A DNA stretch of 64,000 nucleotides. It comes from Morchella semilibera (lineage: Eukaryota > Ascomycota > Pezizomycetes > Pezizales > Morchellaceae). A program made the translations under genes and the position numbers. Shown in pieces: positions 35,325 to 47,684 of this stretch; the stretch's first letter is position 1; each line of letters starts with the position of its first letter. Location of the stretch: contig CM018603.1 of the NCBI GenBank assembly GCA_009192285.1, positions 4,084,588 to 4,148,587 of the forward strand, read 5' to 3'. Below the pieces are notes generated by a model. That model saw only the letters and a list, made by a program, of their open reading frames with translations. It was not told where the DNA came from and searched no databases.

Positions 35325-37544
35325 CTAATCATTAGACCCTCTCGGGTGTTTAGACTGTTGTCTTTTGCTAATTCCCGTTGCTGTCAAGAGTCTTTTTCTT
35401 TGATTCCTCGCCCCTGACTCATTATCAAATACCCCTGAATCCGTTTTACTATAAGACTGAAAGTGCAACGGAGCATCGAGAGTAATTGACTCATATATTG
35501 GGCTTGAGGATGGAAGTATAGCTGATGCTGCTAACTGCAAAGATGAAGGTACTCTGCTCGGTTCAAGTACGCCATCGATATCATCTATTGTATTTGGATA
35601 ATGATTAGATTTGATTCCTTTGGTCCCTTCCGTACCCGCTACTGTACTACTAGAGCCTGTCGATTGAGCTATTGGTGATGATATCTCAAATCTGCGAGTA
35701 TCATTGATCGGGAACTCGGAGTTTCCTGGAGCCCAAGAATCACTTCCGTCTCTAGAAGGTGATGCACTATGCAGATCCTCCATCTCATCTGACATCTTAT
35801 TTCCACAAATGCTCTTTGCACCTGCCTTTGAAAAATGACAACCCTCATTACATACCTCATTCATCCTAACACAAATACATCTCCTTGTCTTACATGGCCC
35901 TTTACAATCACATCTTACACGAGAATCTTTTAATCTGGCAGCCAATCGAGCGGCGGTCCCCAGCCCAATCCATTTGTTGGTAGTATTATCTGTTACTGAA
36001 ACCTCGATTGTATCTGGAAGCCGTTCTAAATCTTTGACAGTAAAGGTTATAGCAAGAATACCGAAACGGGTTTTGATATGATATCTATTTGGATGTGGCT
36101 TGTAGTAAACAATACCAAAGATTCGCTTTGGGTCTGTTGGCCTCCGATCCTTACTGGGAATGTTGACACTGATCCGTTCTCCCACCAAGAAAACATCTTC
36201 AACATGTTGTTTTGATCTTTTCTCGACCATTTTCTGCTGAGCAATATTTGTATTAACTCTAACATCATTTAGAAACTGATCGTATAATGGTTGTTGGGAG
36301 CTACAAATTGTATCAGTATACAGAATATTAAATATATAAATTATCAATGTTTTGTAGTTACCTTCCGCTTGGTTCAGATAAAAGCTGTGGGTCAACAACA
36401 AAATCTTCCTCAGTTTCAAAAGCCTAAAGATATCAGTTATACTCCAAATCACTATTAAAGAATATTTACCTGACTATCAGTGTTTGTAAAATCCTCATTA
36501 TCAACTTCGGAATAACTACGTTGAATTGCTGAGAGACGGTTACTAGAGTTCATTCGTTGCTTGAATACTACTTCATAGGGTGTTTTCCGAGTTGTGGTAT
36601 GAAATTGACTATTCATTGATAGTAATACTTCTGGTATTGCCGCAACCCAGGAAGAGCTTTGATGGTCCGCTTGCCAGGAACCAATTTTTTGTTTAAGCAC
36701 GCTATTTGCTTGTTCAATTAGACCTTGGCTTTGAGGATGACGAGGTCTGCCATTGATTACTTTGATACCGTGCTGGCGTAATAAAATTAAAAGAGCCCCT
36801 AAGTTATTAGTAATCAAGATGTAAAATATATTTTAGAAACTTACCTTTGAACTCAGATCCATTATCGCATTGCAGAATAGTAGGTGGTCCAAAGAAGGAA
36901 ACCCAACGAACCAAAACAGAAGTAACTTCCTCGCTACTTTTTGATTTCATTGGTGCTGCATAGGAATACTTACTGAAATGATCCCGCAAATGACAAATCC
37001 ACTTGTATCCATCATCAGGATCTCCCCTCATATCAATAAGGTCAATCTGCACTCGTTCAAATAGGTTATTTACTACTAGTGGTTGAAGTGGTGCATTTGT
37101 ACGAGCAATTGCTTTAGATGCACACGTCGAACAATGAACCAACAGCCAAGCAACCTCAGTTCGAACAATTCTATAATAGATGTCCTTCAAAAATTTGTAA
37201 GTCTTATCAACACCCGGGTGCTGATTCTTGCAGTGAGCTGAAACGATAGCATCAAATACTTCATTTGGCCTAATTACGTATCGGAATTCCTGACTGGATC
37301 CAACTCTTTTATGAAGTTTTCCACCCTGAAGAGTAAATTCAGTTTTTGCTCTGTTTTTGAAATCATCCTTACGGGAGCATGTAGCAGCATGATTTGGATG
37401 GAGACAAAACTTGCATAGCAGAGTGTAATCAGATTCTGTCAAGTAAAACCTGTTACGATTATCGGGATTGGATATATAAAGATCAAAGGCAATACGGGCA
37501 GAAGAGCTGAAAGGCAAAATATATTCCTGATTTGTTGACTCCAT
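35325..37544 (-). CDS. Ginger-type integrase/transposase with CXC domain, four exons
   Basis: Exons 37544-36845, 36798-36470, 36423-36362 and 36300-35325 join with GT/AG introns of 46-61 nt and consistent phases into about 688 residues without a break. An HHCC zinc finger is at H104, H109, C138, C141. The integrase core has D168 (QIDLID), D227 (QCDNGSEF) and E262 (SQGLIEQ), a D,D35E spacing with all three residues kept. After a linker, a cysteine-rich segment RCDCKGPCKTRRCICVR...CNEGC fits a Tesmin/TSO1-like CXC domain. Integrases with this finger, not flanked by reverse transcriptase, are typical of Ginger DNA transposons and of domesticated relatives such as KRBA2. No reverse transcriptase or LTR surrounds it and no inverted ends were found, so a stranded or domesticated copy is possible. 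Confidence 0.8.
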
Positions 37545-40500
37545 CGAACTGATATTGTCCAAGTTGGAATTTGCATTGAATTTTAGCAGGAGGGAGAGGT
37601 GCGTCTTAGTTATACAGATTGACTCTCCATATTGCTTATAGCTGCATTAAGTGACAGCGGCCCTGGATCCTCATCTAACATACATAGATTTTTCAATCTA
37701 TGACTCATGACTCCCGGAAATATCTATATCAGATATCATATAACTCTTTTTTTCAAAATATGAATCATTCAAAGCAATCCGGTACTGAGTCATATGAATA
37801 GGTGATATCACTTAATGCGTGAGTATCAAAGTTCAGATTGATCACATCTGAACTCAACCCACCCACTCTATAAAATAGATTATAACACCAACAGAGCCGT
37901 CCTTCTATGAGATCACCAACAGAGCCGTCCTTTCATGAGCTCACAAAAAGAAACTCTGCTTCAAGGCGTCACAGATAGTCTTCATGATCCCACCACCTAT
38001 CGGTCTGAGTTGGCTGGGCGGCGTAGACATCTTTCCACAGATCTGATCATTGGTTCAACGACCCATCAAGTCATCCCTTTGACCAAAAGTTCCGCTCCGT
38101 TGATCAACTTGCTGGATAGGGTACCCACTTGGCCAAGTGGGCAGCTTGATCACCCGAGCAGAACAGACTCGCGCAACGGTAACTGGCACTTGCGGGTTAG
38201 GGCGTAGGGTTACCTTCTTTTCTTTTTCCTCCCGGTTAGGAACTCCACATTCTCCTTCTATCAATATTTAAACCTTTTATTCGGGAATAGAGTCTTTTAG
38301 GTACCGCCTGTAGAAAAGTCCCAAGACCACTTTGCATGTAGGTTACAATGTGATATGTCATTTTAATTGCAGGACTTAGAGAACATTTTGAGTCCCTAAT
38401 GTTAAGGATTACGCTATCAAGCGATTCTTAAACCCATACAGGCCATGTCCCTCGAATAGATACACGATGGTCTTGGGTATGGCGCCCAGGGTCTAAAACC
38501 AACACCTCGCTTCAAATCCCTAAGGCTTTCACTTTAACACAAAGACTTAAGGTAAAAACCATATACCCAAAAAGACAATCTGGGCCTGGGTGAATAAGGT
38601 TTTGTTTCACTAAAAACATACGTTACTATCAAGGAATAGGCGAGTTTATGGATTTCATTGCCGCCAAGAAGATACCACTGAAGGTGGGGGTTGGATGCTG
38701 GGCGCCATGTTTTTACTCATTGGGACTTTCCACTTGGACTCTTCTACGGGTGGTGGATAAAAGACTCGGATTAGGGCTAGCCTGATCAGGTTGTAAACCA
38801 GGGCTAGGGTTAGCCTACAAGGATATTTTATGGTCACTAGATAACCCCCCTAGCCCCGCACAGAACCGTTGGTGATGACGGATCCGGAGCCCAACAGTTT
38901 ACCGCTTTTGAAATTATACGAGCGCCTACGGCGACCTCAGAGCCGAAGACCCACCGTCAAGTCGGCGGTCCAAGGGTAACACGGAGGTGCATAATTCGAT
39001 CTTCTGGGTAGCTGGGCAGTGGGATAGGTTAAACCTGACTATCAACATATTTCGAACGGCTCAGGGGCAGGATCGGTGTGGTGGTCGCACGGAGGCGGTG
39101 GTCAATGCATTTGTACCGCTGGATGTCAGGAGCGCGGCGGTATTTGTTTTCCAAAAAGTTTAACGGAGGAAAACATATTTTAGCGGTTGTGTGTCGCGTT
39201 GTGTCGAGTCGTAACACTCCGGGATAGTACATTCTTAATAAATTGACGATGTGTGGTGGTGCAGTCACATGCCGGAGGTTCCGACATCTGGTGCGACCAA
39301 GATCCAAATTTTCCCTCCAACAGCCTGGATCCTGTATGGTATTCTCCATAGAATACGCACAAGATCAGCTCTAGGTATCTGTAGGGTATTACATATTAAA
39401 TAAATTCAGGGCCTCACATTCTGACATAGTGTGGGAACACACTGACGTAAGCACCCCCGTCCCTAGCTCCCACGATCGCCACCTGGAGAGCGGTTACCCG
39501 GGATGGCGCAGCCAGAAGAGGGAATTACGATACTTCTGTGCTGCTCCTCCATTTCTGTCTGTCAATGTCTGGTGGTGGCACTGGGGGATAGGCTGGTCCA
39601 TTGCCATGTCCGATAGCCAGTGGTTGAGAGTGGCAGCCTGAAGGGTGTGGGATGAAAGCGGAGTGGTAGAGAAAGGAGAGAATGGCTAGCTCACTGATAT
39701 TCGATGTCCCCAGGAGCAGGCAAGTGAAATAGGCACACCTTCACTATAAAATCCAAAGGTAGAGAAAGTATGGGTATTCAACCCTACAAAGGAGAGCTTG
39801 GGTAATCCCCTAGAATAGTAGTGCAGTACTTACATGTAACTCTTATGAATACTTCAGGCAGGTATGTATATATAGCTTCCTGCAGTTCGCTCAAGCAAGT
39901 CTTCCTCGATAATGCACGCCTATTCAGTTTCCCCCAGCACCTGAACGCTTGACGACTCACTACATAACGTAGTCCTACGAAAGGGGTTTCTGCCCCTTCT
40001 TTGATAATATCCCACATCCAAAGTGAACAGGTATAGGCGAAATACTACACCTATATGCACGGTAAACGTTCATCCTTGACTTCAACAATATATGATCGCT
40101 AGAACATATGGCTTTTTGTTTTGTCATGTCTCCTAGTAATTCAACCAAATTCAGGAAGCTCAAGTCACCTGTATATGAAAGTTGAAACAAGGGAAGGAGG
40201 ATCAAATATATTTGAAGGGTTCTTCTTATTACCACTTGACTTGTTCACAGGCATCTAATCATATAACATGCCGAAACGGAATTCAGTTAGGACGTAGTAT
40301 TTTGTCCTTGATAGCGTCTGTGTAACAGGTTTTACGCTTATACCAGAGGATTCCTGTTTTTCCGCTTCTCATCCACTTTGAGAAGACTTCGCGTAACGGT
40401 AACCGAAACCATAACCCATGCAACGACCATTACTGATACATCACACCACATAAACCCATAGAATCCTTTAGAACCTCATCACTAAGATACTCCATGCCCA

Positions 40501-40785
40501 TACTCGCTCTATCTCTAAGTACCTCCGGGAACGCCGGAACACCCAGTTGCCAATGTCGCCTTTTCAAATGGTTCTAAGAGCTGATGTATCCTCCCGAGTG
40601 TCCCCCAGTCTGTCTTTCTCAATCTATTAGCATGGTTGTCAGAGCAATTGGGACTATCCTTTAGACGGATGAAATCGTCAAATTCACAGCTTGCCTTTTA
40701 AGCTAATACCAGCTTAAGGTAGGCAGCTAACAGCTAATTAACTATTAAGAGCAAAGAATATACCCAACTCAGTGCGTGCACCTAG
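37545..40785. other. Intergenic, no gene recognised
   Basis: Contains a tandem pair of 28-bp units at 37886-37941 and scattered short palindromes. Open frames are short and unconvincing. Confidence 0.45.
37886..37941 (+). repeat. Tandem pair of 28-bp units
   Basis: CACCAACAGAGCCGTCCTT followed by a nine-base tail, repeated once directly with three changes. Confidence 0.7.
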
Positions 40786-40800
40786 CCCCACCCCAAGTAC

Positions 40801-41166
40801 AAAACGGGACGGGCATTTTACAATGGACAGAACAGAATTTGACTTCAGGATTCCCCGGCATCAAGAGAAACTTATCAACGATATGGATCTTGATGGGAAA
40901 GGGGGACTTAGGGCAACGTTTGAATTAGAATGATTTTCCTTTCTTTTTTTTTTAGGGGGGGGGGGGATTGCTTGGCGAATGATGAGGCTCGAGATAGTGA
41001 GCGCATCAGGTTGGCTAGTGTTGAGGAGGACTGAGAAGGAGTTTCTGTTTTTCTTTTCTGATTAATTTTGGGGAGGGAAATTTTACCCTGCCTCCGGTGA
41101 GTGGGAGGAAAGGTTTTGCCATAGCCTTCGGGCTATGCATGTATGAAGTATCAATCAATCAATCAA
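40801..41166 (+). mobile_element. Retroposed segment with (ATCA)n tail and 15-bp target duplication
   Basis: CCCCACCCCAAGTAC occurs at 40786-40800 and again at 41167-41181, exactly flanking a 366-bp segment that ends CATGTATGAAGTATCAATCAATCAATCAA. A long duplication plus a short tandem-repeat tail is the mark of target-primed reverse transcription. The body has no open frame of note and no tRNA head, so it is a SINE, a 5'-truncated LINE, or a retroposed transcript. A hairpin (ATAGCCTTCGGGCTAT) precedes the tail. A related sequence lies inverted at about 48577-48620. Confidence 0.7.
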
Positions 41167-41181
41167 CCCCACCCCAAGTAC

Positions 41182-41952
41182 TTTACGATTAATCGAGTGA
41201 TATACCATGACGCACCCCCGATTACACGGGGCTAGCTTTTTTTGTAACAAAAGGCTAAGACAGTCTACATGGAGTTACATGGACTAAGATACCAACAATT
41301 CAGGCAAGCGAATCGATGACTCAAAAAGGTTACCATACTCTCATTCTAAAGCCAACTCAGTAAATACATGTATCTCCGCTAATCAAGTTAACCCATCTAT
41401 GATACAAACACTGCCGTATATATTGGCGCGGAGGCGGTCTTGGCCTCCCTATCCGATTGGTAGTTGGTTTATACTTGCATGGGCCGCATCAAGCACCAAC
41501 CTTGATGCCAAAGCCTCTAGGTGGGTGCCGGACAGCCAAGAGTTTGAGGCCCTGAGACATGCATATTCAATGCGTCTTGCTAAACCAGTGGCTGCGATGT
41601 AAGAACGAGGCTTATCTGAAAGGCCAAGTAATCCTGTATGGACCCCCGGTGGTTTCAGTCACTAGTTAATCGCGATTACTCGATCATGAAAGATCATGAT
41701 ATCAAAATACGGCGAAAGGACATGAGAGTAATTTTTACTGTACTAGGTTTGCATGTGAAACACATACCCCCACGCGGTTATAGACAAAAGAAACAGAGCA
41801 TGTGATACTGAGACAACAAAAGAGATGGATTAGCGAGTGTGAAGTACATTGTCGTGACAAAACCAAGATTTCATAGTTGAACGTAAGGCCCGTAACAAAT
41901 CCCATATCCAGCAAAAGACAAGACACCGAATCCCAACACCAAGCACACACGT
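41182..41952. other. Intergenic, no gene recognised
   Basis: AT-rich flank and the probable 3' untranslated region of the following minus-strand gene. Nothing else stands out. Confidence 0.45.
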
Positions 41953-42338
41953 TTAGCCACATGGATTCTGTGCTCCATTCTTGCAGCTATTACGAATACC
42001 GTAGCTACAACACACATTCCTTGTGCCTTCCCTACCTACATCCTGTGTTAGAGTCGAAAAGAAATATCATAAATGTGGCTAAACCTACCACACTGAAACA
42101 CCCAGTCAGACGAGTCACCAGAGCCCGTGCCTCGATCTTTTATTGCTGAGCATCCTGCGCAGTAGACGCCTGCGCGGGTGCCGGGGTAGCATTCGCAGCC
42201 ATTTGTTACACAGGCGCGTTTTTCGAGAACAGGCGAGGGGATGTCATCACGGACAACAAGGGTTGGGGCGGGGGTCGCGAAGGCGAAGTGAGGGGTAAGA
42301 GTAATCAACAGGAGGGAAAGAGTGATGAGGGAACGCAT
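41953..42338 (-). CDS. Small secreted cysteine-rich protein (effector-like), two exons
   Basis: Exon 1 42338-42089, a 53-nt intron, and exon 2 42035-41953 give 110 residues. The first 21 residues are a classic signal peptide (basic start, LITLSLLLITL core, cut near FAFA-TPAP). A Lys-Arg pair (LEKRA) near residue 41 could be a Kex2-type processing site. The mature part has ten cysteines: ACVTNGCECYPGT, VYCAGCSAI, then across the splice FQCG, NVCCSYG, NSCKNG and NPCG before the stop. The intron is needed to reach the last four cysteines, and the alternative acceptor at the first AG gives an early stop. Fungal proteins of this type are secreted and disulfide-rich, often effectors or defence proteins. 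The specific role is unknown. Confidence 0.75.
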
Positions 42339-45170
42339 TTTCTGCTAATGTATTTAATGATCTGGTGGAAGGTGAAGAGGAGAGTGGGGAAGAAGCTAAA
42401 AACTTGGGAGGCGGGTGAGCTGCTTTAATACCTTTTTATCTTGCGAGAAGATGATGGAGTTTCTATACAATGTTGCGACTGGATTCAGGAGTGAGAGTCC
42501 CTCGGCCTACGTCTAGTAATCTACATAGTAATAAAATTGGCAAATCTCAGGTTGGTGAAGCCTGATCATTGGCTTTACTTATTTTTACATCTCCTGAATC
42601 CCCATGGCGGCAGGGGGGTTCACGACGGTGTTACCTTTTTGTGGCCAATAGGGCCGGTAGTTCAAATTATAAACCCTTGTTCCAGTAATCGCTGCATATA
42701 GGAAAAGGTGGCTTTTCGTTGTCTCATCAACTCGTATTACTATAGTTTCACATCTATTCAAAAATTCAATTTTAGCTACCGTACGATCTATGATGCCATA
42801 AACCCCTTCCCCCACCCTCCGTAGCCCAGACAGCTAGTTTCTTCTTATTTATAGTATGATACGTGCGCACAGGCCTAAGTGAATAGTGGCACTTACACCT
42901 CTTGACAAAAGGATTGAAGATCAATGAGGGCAGATCATTAATGTTAATGTTTTTTCACTACTTATCGAGCTTCAAAGGACACCTAGCAAGGCTCGATTTT
43001 AGTCCTGACAATTGTAATGCATGAAGGCGTCTTTACGGGCAAGTAAAGCTGGGCTAACTCTCTCTCATCATATACCCATCTCCTACCTACGAATACCTGT
43101 AGGAAGCGATCGGTGAATCGACATGAGCTACACGTGCTGGAATTTGGATAACTGGAGTAGATTGAGTCCTAGATTTGGCGCCACTTGATCGAGTTGTATG
43201 CGGCGTGTGGAGCGCAAGCTATATATATCACGATAGGACCTCTGCTTAAAGCTAGTGGGTATGAAACCGACATTGCGGGTGACGTGTTACAATTATGACC
43301 AAGCGGGGGTGCATCACAGGCTATCACTCGATTAATCTTATCGCTTCCAAGATTTAATTTCTTATATGCACAGGTAGACTATACGAGGCCTGATTGATAC
43401 AACTGCAATAGGCGACTAAATTTCTCTATCCGCTAGAAGACCCATTACAAATCGCCACCTGTGTAGGCCAGCCAAAGGCCACCCTTCGGCGGAAATTCTA
43501 ACCTGAAGCGGGACGAAAGTTTTCAAACCTAGTAGTCCTACATCAGCACACCCATATATAGTATAAACCACCTCCACCGAGATAAGAGACGTCTATATTG
43601 GCTTTAAATTACTTTGTACATCGTGCAGACTAAATTTAACCCCCAACTATCACTAGCTAACAAACATCGGCCTGCTAGACGTCTCTGAACTTTGCCGGCT
43701 GGTCGCACTTGAAAAGGGCATGCCGATTATGAAACTTTTTTCTTTCTCTGTCGGATAGTTATCAACACGGGGAGGTTAGATGCATATGCCATGCGTAGGC
43801 GATAACACATGTCCAAATTTCAGTATTACAGGCCAATAAGCTGGACTTCATGCTGACCGGAACGCCACCATTTATAAGTGGCTTATGAATACGAGGTGGT
43901 CTTAGGGCTTGGAAGTAGGCCAATGGGTACGTGAGACTCTGAGTAGTGAGGAATCTCCTTCCTCTATAACACTACAGGCAGCAATTGACGTAAATTTTCT
44001 GTAGTGGCTTTTGTGGCTTTTATGGAAGTTGTGCGGCCTGGCACTATTTCTCTCCAGCGCACGCGCATCTAGAAGCGCACTTTCAAAGGTGCAACGGTTC
44101 TTGGCCTATCGATCGTCGGGTCCGTATTCTTTAGCGAGGTTAATAAGGATCGACGCCAATCAAACTGGTTTTCGTTGTTCTTGGCGCCGCCACAAACACC
44201 CACATAAGCCGCAGATGCGGAGTGGCTTGGATGGTTAACTTGCCACTCGTCAAGGTGTTGGCACGATGATTTAACCCCGCACAAACACCACCAAGCAACC
44301 ACCAACCTCTATTTATTTTTTTCGGTACGTACTTGTATACGTAGCTAGCTCAGTCTCTTCAACCTCCAGGATGATATTAGTCGTCTCACGAATTGACTCA
44401 AATGTATGTACTTCTACACTCCCGGCGCTATGGTTTGTGGCTCTGTGGCGGAAGTGAACCAGTAACTTATAAGGTAGTTTACCCATTCCCAAAAAGGATG
44501 TTCTGGGTGAGCGGCCAGAAATCACTGCTCAAAGTAGGGATTGAACCTAAAGAAGAAAGTAAAGTACCTACTGCATCACGAAGGGATAGCCTGTAAATAT
44601 GCCACCTAGCCATGTGAATGAATGGCTGGAGTGATTTACAGACGACATCTCCTATGAACCAATCAATCCATCCTTTCAAACAAGGCATTTTGTGGGTAGT
44701 ATCAACTGATCCACCCACATTGCTAGAGTGACTGTTCATTGCGCATTCGATATTCACCCCCACAAATGACCACACTAAAAGGCATTGAGATAGACTTGAT
44801 TCTTGGAGTATTTCGTAACTGCTCCCCCGGCTATGGATCTCATAGGAAGAGGAGGTTCCATATGACCACAGGCTAGATTTTCAGAAGCCATTATCTACGG
44901 GGGTGGTGCATAGTATGATCACTGTAAATAAAGTCCTAGGTGCCAGGATGCGTGTCGTGGGTTGCATAGCGATCTTCCGAGATTCACCTTCTACCCTTCT
45001 GCAAGCATGGGGCGGAGTAAGTTCATGAGACCTAATTATAAGTCAACACCGGTTACTTAAGGTTTCTTGGGTGATGGCTGTTCTCCACCACTCAGAATCG
45101 TCCGAGTCACTTTGATCCGCCATAATACATTTCAGATGAATCTACCAATAAAATAGCCTGGCGTCTGTAA

Positions 45171-45214
45171 TATATATAGAACCGATACGCACAGGTGCGA
45201 CGGTTCTATATATG
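45171..45214. repeat. Compound hairpin
   Basis: ATATATAGAACCG and CGGTTCTATATAT enclose GCAC-AG-GTGC, giving a two-part stem-loop. Confidence 0.55.
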
Positions 45215-46597
45215 CTGTAAGCAGTTGATTAAAATCCGAAAATAGAATTAATGGTATTAATGGTGTGGGCGGGGAAAAAAAAAATCAAAATCCGAAATGT
45301 TGAAACAGTCGAGTGATAATCTGTGATCAACCTCCGAGAGCGCCGACATTATTTACTATTTCGAGCATCTTTGCGACGATACAAGGGGAGGATCTACTAT
45401 ATTCGCTCTCTTAAAGATCGCACTTTCCCCCCTCATCACCTCCTTTCCGGCGCTGTGTCTGGTCATTGTCCCGGACGGGCGGTAAGGCCTGGTATTACTT
45501 ATCTCCCTTAGCACCGTTTAGATGGAATTCAACATTCTCCAACACGGTTAACGAATATATTCCCTAGGCCGGTCCACAACTCCAATCTCATGATATCCCA
45601 AATCACACTGGTGGCTAGCCACGAATCACGACTTTTGTTTGTAGAACTCTATGTTATGGTTTGTGACTATATCTAGAATAGTTAGCCGGAAATAGGAAAC
45701 ATATATATGTAGCATACATCTTTCCGGTACGTGTCAGAAATTCTACCAATAGGAAGTGCGACGCAGGCTGTATCCCTGTATGGACGAAGATGTATATCGA
45801 TAGCTGTAGGACCATACAATCTTACTACCAACTAATTCCCGACGTTAGCCGAGCTTTTATTCTATATATCTCAAGCATACAAATCCATTAGTGTCTCCAT
45901 TTTTCTCTCACTTAATATTAGTCTCATTGATCTGTTGCTACTTTTTACCGTAAAATAGATATATATAGGTTACGATTGAAATTAATAAATCCTGTGCTTG
46001 ACCGTGCCTTTAAACTACAAGAGCAAATATTAAATACAGTAAGAACCTAGGGACGAGATATATGGTAGCGATAACTTACATTGAAGTAGTCCATCACCTG
46101 GCGCGCGTCTCGGTTGGAGTTCGAAGAAACCAAGAACATTAGTTCAGAAGTTTAGCTGTGAACCGAGAGTTCGGGCTATCGACCGGAGGTCTTGAGCGAC
46201 GCACGTGTCTTTCCCACATTCCTATTGGCCCCCGCTTCTCTAAGGATACGGAGGAACGGATTAGCCGAGCGTATCTGAATTAAACAGCTTTTACAGATGG
46301 CACATAAACCTGTAGAAGCGCGATTAGCTGTCCCCCGAGGTTTGGGGTTTGGCTGTAGCTAGTGCCTAACGAACATCCCTAGAACCCTAGCGACAACGCG
46401 CGCCACCTAGGGGAAAGTTACAGGAATTGAATTTTTTTTCGTTAAATATTTATCTTTTGGGGTGTTTGGTTTCGTGGGGGCGTGTGGTTCGTTTGTCTGT
46501 AGTAGGGGTTCTCTCAGTCACGTGGGCTTTTACTAAAAGATTGAACCTCCAAGTAGCCCCTAAGATGCGACGATTGGTTTTCCATACTCGAAAAATT

Positions 46598-46660
46598 CGC
46601 TAGCGTCGTTTGCACAAAAGTACTCTTTTTTTGGTGTCGCAGCGGGCAACAACGCTAGCG
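46598..46660. mobile_element. 63-bp miniature sharing the CACTA element's termini
   Basis: It starts CGCTAGCGTCGTTTGCAC, the same 18 bases as the left end of the 15-kb element at 49087, and ends AACGCTAGCG. AATT flanks it on both sides (46594-46597 and 46661-46664). It has no coding room and is probably an extreme deletion derivative. Confidence 0.6.
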
Positions 46661-47306
46661 AATTAATCATATATCTAAATCATAACATTAACTACAACAT
46701 ACAGGGTTAGGGTTCTGGGTTCGCGTTTGCTGTGCACACAACGTTCGAATGAAAATTGGATACAACAGTCGTTAGTCTAACTTATTTTAGCTATGAATGT
46801 GACCTACTAAGCTATAGTAAACCATCGAAATCTACTTGTCGGATCCATGTAATAAACCTCAGTTTATTCTTATCTTTTAAACGTCAATTGATTCATTTTC
46901 CGAAAACGTTGTGGCGGGAGAATTCCGCGATCCGTTTCCACAGCTGGCAGAGAGGCTGGATCGGTTTTATTGCAGTTAATGGCCATATAAAAGCACAACA
47001 TGACACCGGATGTAAGTTGGTGAGTGGAAGGGCTGTTTATAGAACCTGTCGGGAGATCCCCAGCGGCCCAAATTACCCACCTTCTCGCCGCAAACTAGTG
47101 TCTATATAGGTGTCATAATCCCATCTCTCACCAGCCAGATCAACGTATGTAGGGACAGCATGAACGGCGAGGCAGGAACAGAGAAAACATGAGCGGGGAA
47201 GTAAATCTATAGGCATGTCCATTGATTCTCGAATGCAACAGCCGACGGGCTATCCAATACATTCCATCTACGGAGGTTGGTATCTGTAGACACTCTCATG
47301 CATATG

Positions 47307-47505
47307 GAGGTATGGCGACCACGGTGTGGGGATTTTCCTGTTGTAACGCCGAAAGGTACTAAACCGATTTCCAAATGGATATGGTCCGATAATAGGTTGT
47401 TCAAGCTTCATGTGATATCTCGAACCTACTTACTCCCGCAAATTTAGCTGTCCTTTTGATGGAAACAAACCAGAAATCCCCACACCCCCGTGGTCGCCAT
47501 ACCTC
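47307..47505. repeat. Inverted repeat of about 31-bp arms
   Basis: GAGGTATGGCGACCACGG plus TGTGGGGATTT at the left is mirrored on the right as AAATCCCCACA and CCGTGGTCGCCATACCTC, with a two-base insertion in one arm. It is about 200 bp overall and MITE-sized. Confidence 0.65.
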
Positions 47506-47684
47506 AATAAGAGCGTCTACCCCATATCCGAACATGACGTAAGCTCATTCATACAACGCCACACCACGAAAGACACACGCGCCACACCCTCCACAATCCT
47601 AGATACGCGTAGCTATCCAAGCTCACGTCCACCAACCCAACCCACCAAACCCTACCAAACAAAACCATACCGCACCATACCACC

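Larger units (their letters stand above)
42339..47684. other. Long intergenic stretch with small inverted repeats
   Basis: No convincing gene in 5.3 kb. It holds a hairpin at 45171-45214, a 63-bp segment with the same ends as the big CACTA element (46598-46660) and an inverted repeat at 47307-47505. A 117-codon frame at 46756-47109 lacks family features. Confidence 0.45.

Noticed and set aside
35325-37544. Reading the integrase gene as part of a gypsy retroelement
   Set aside because: No reverse transcriptase, protease or LTR nearby, the gene has host-style introns, and it carries a CXC domain typical of Ginger-type proteins.
46756-47109. 117-codon frame near the 63-bp miniature
   Set aside because: No family signature, no splice or promoter support; kept as intergenic.
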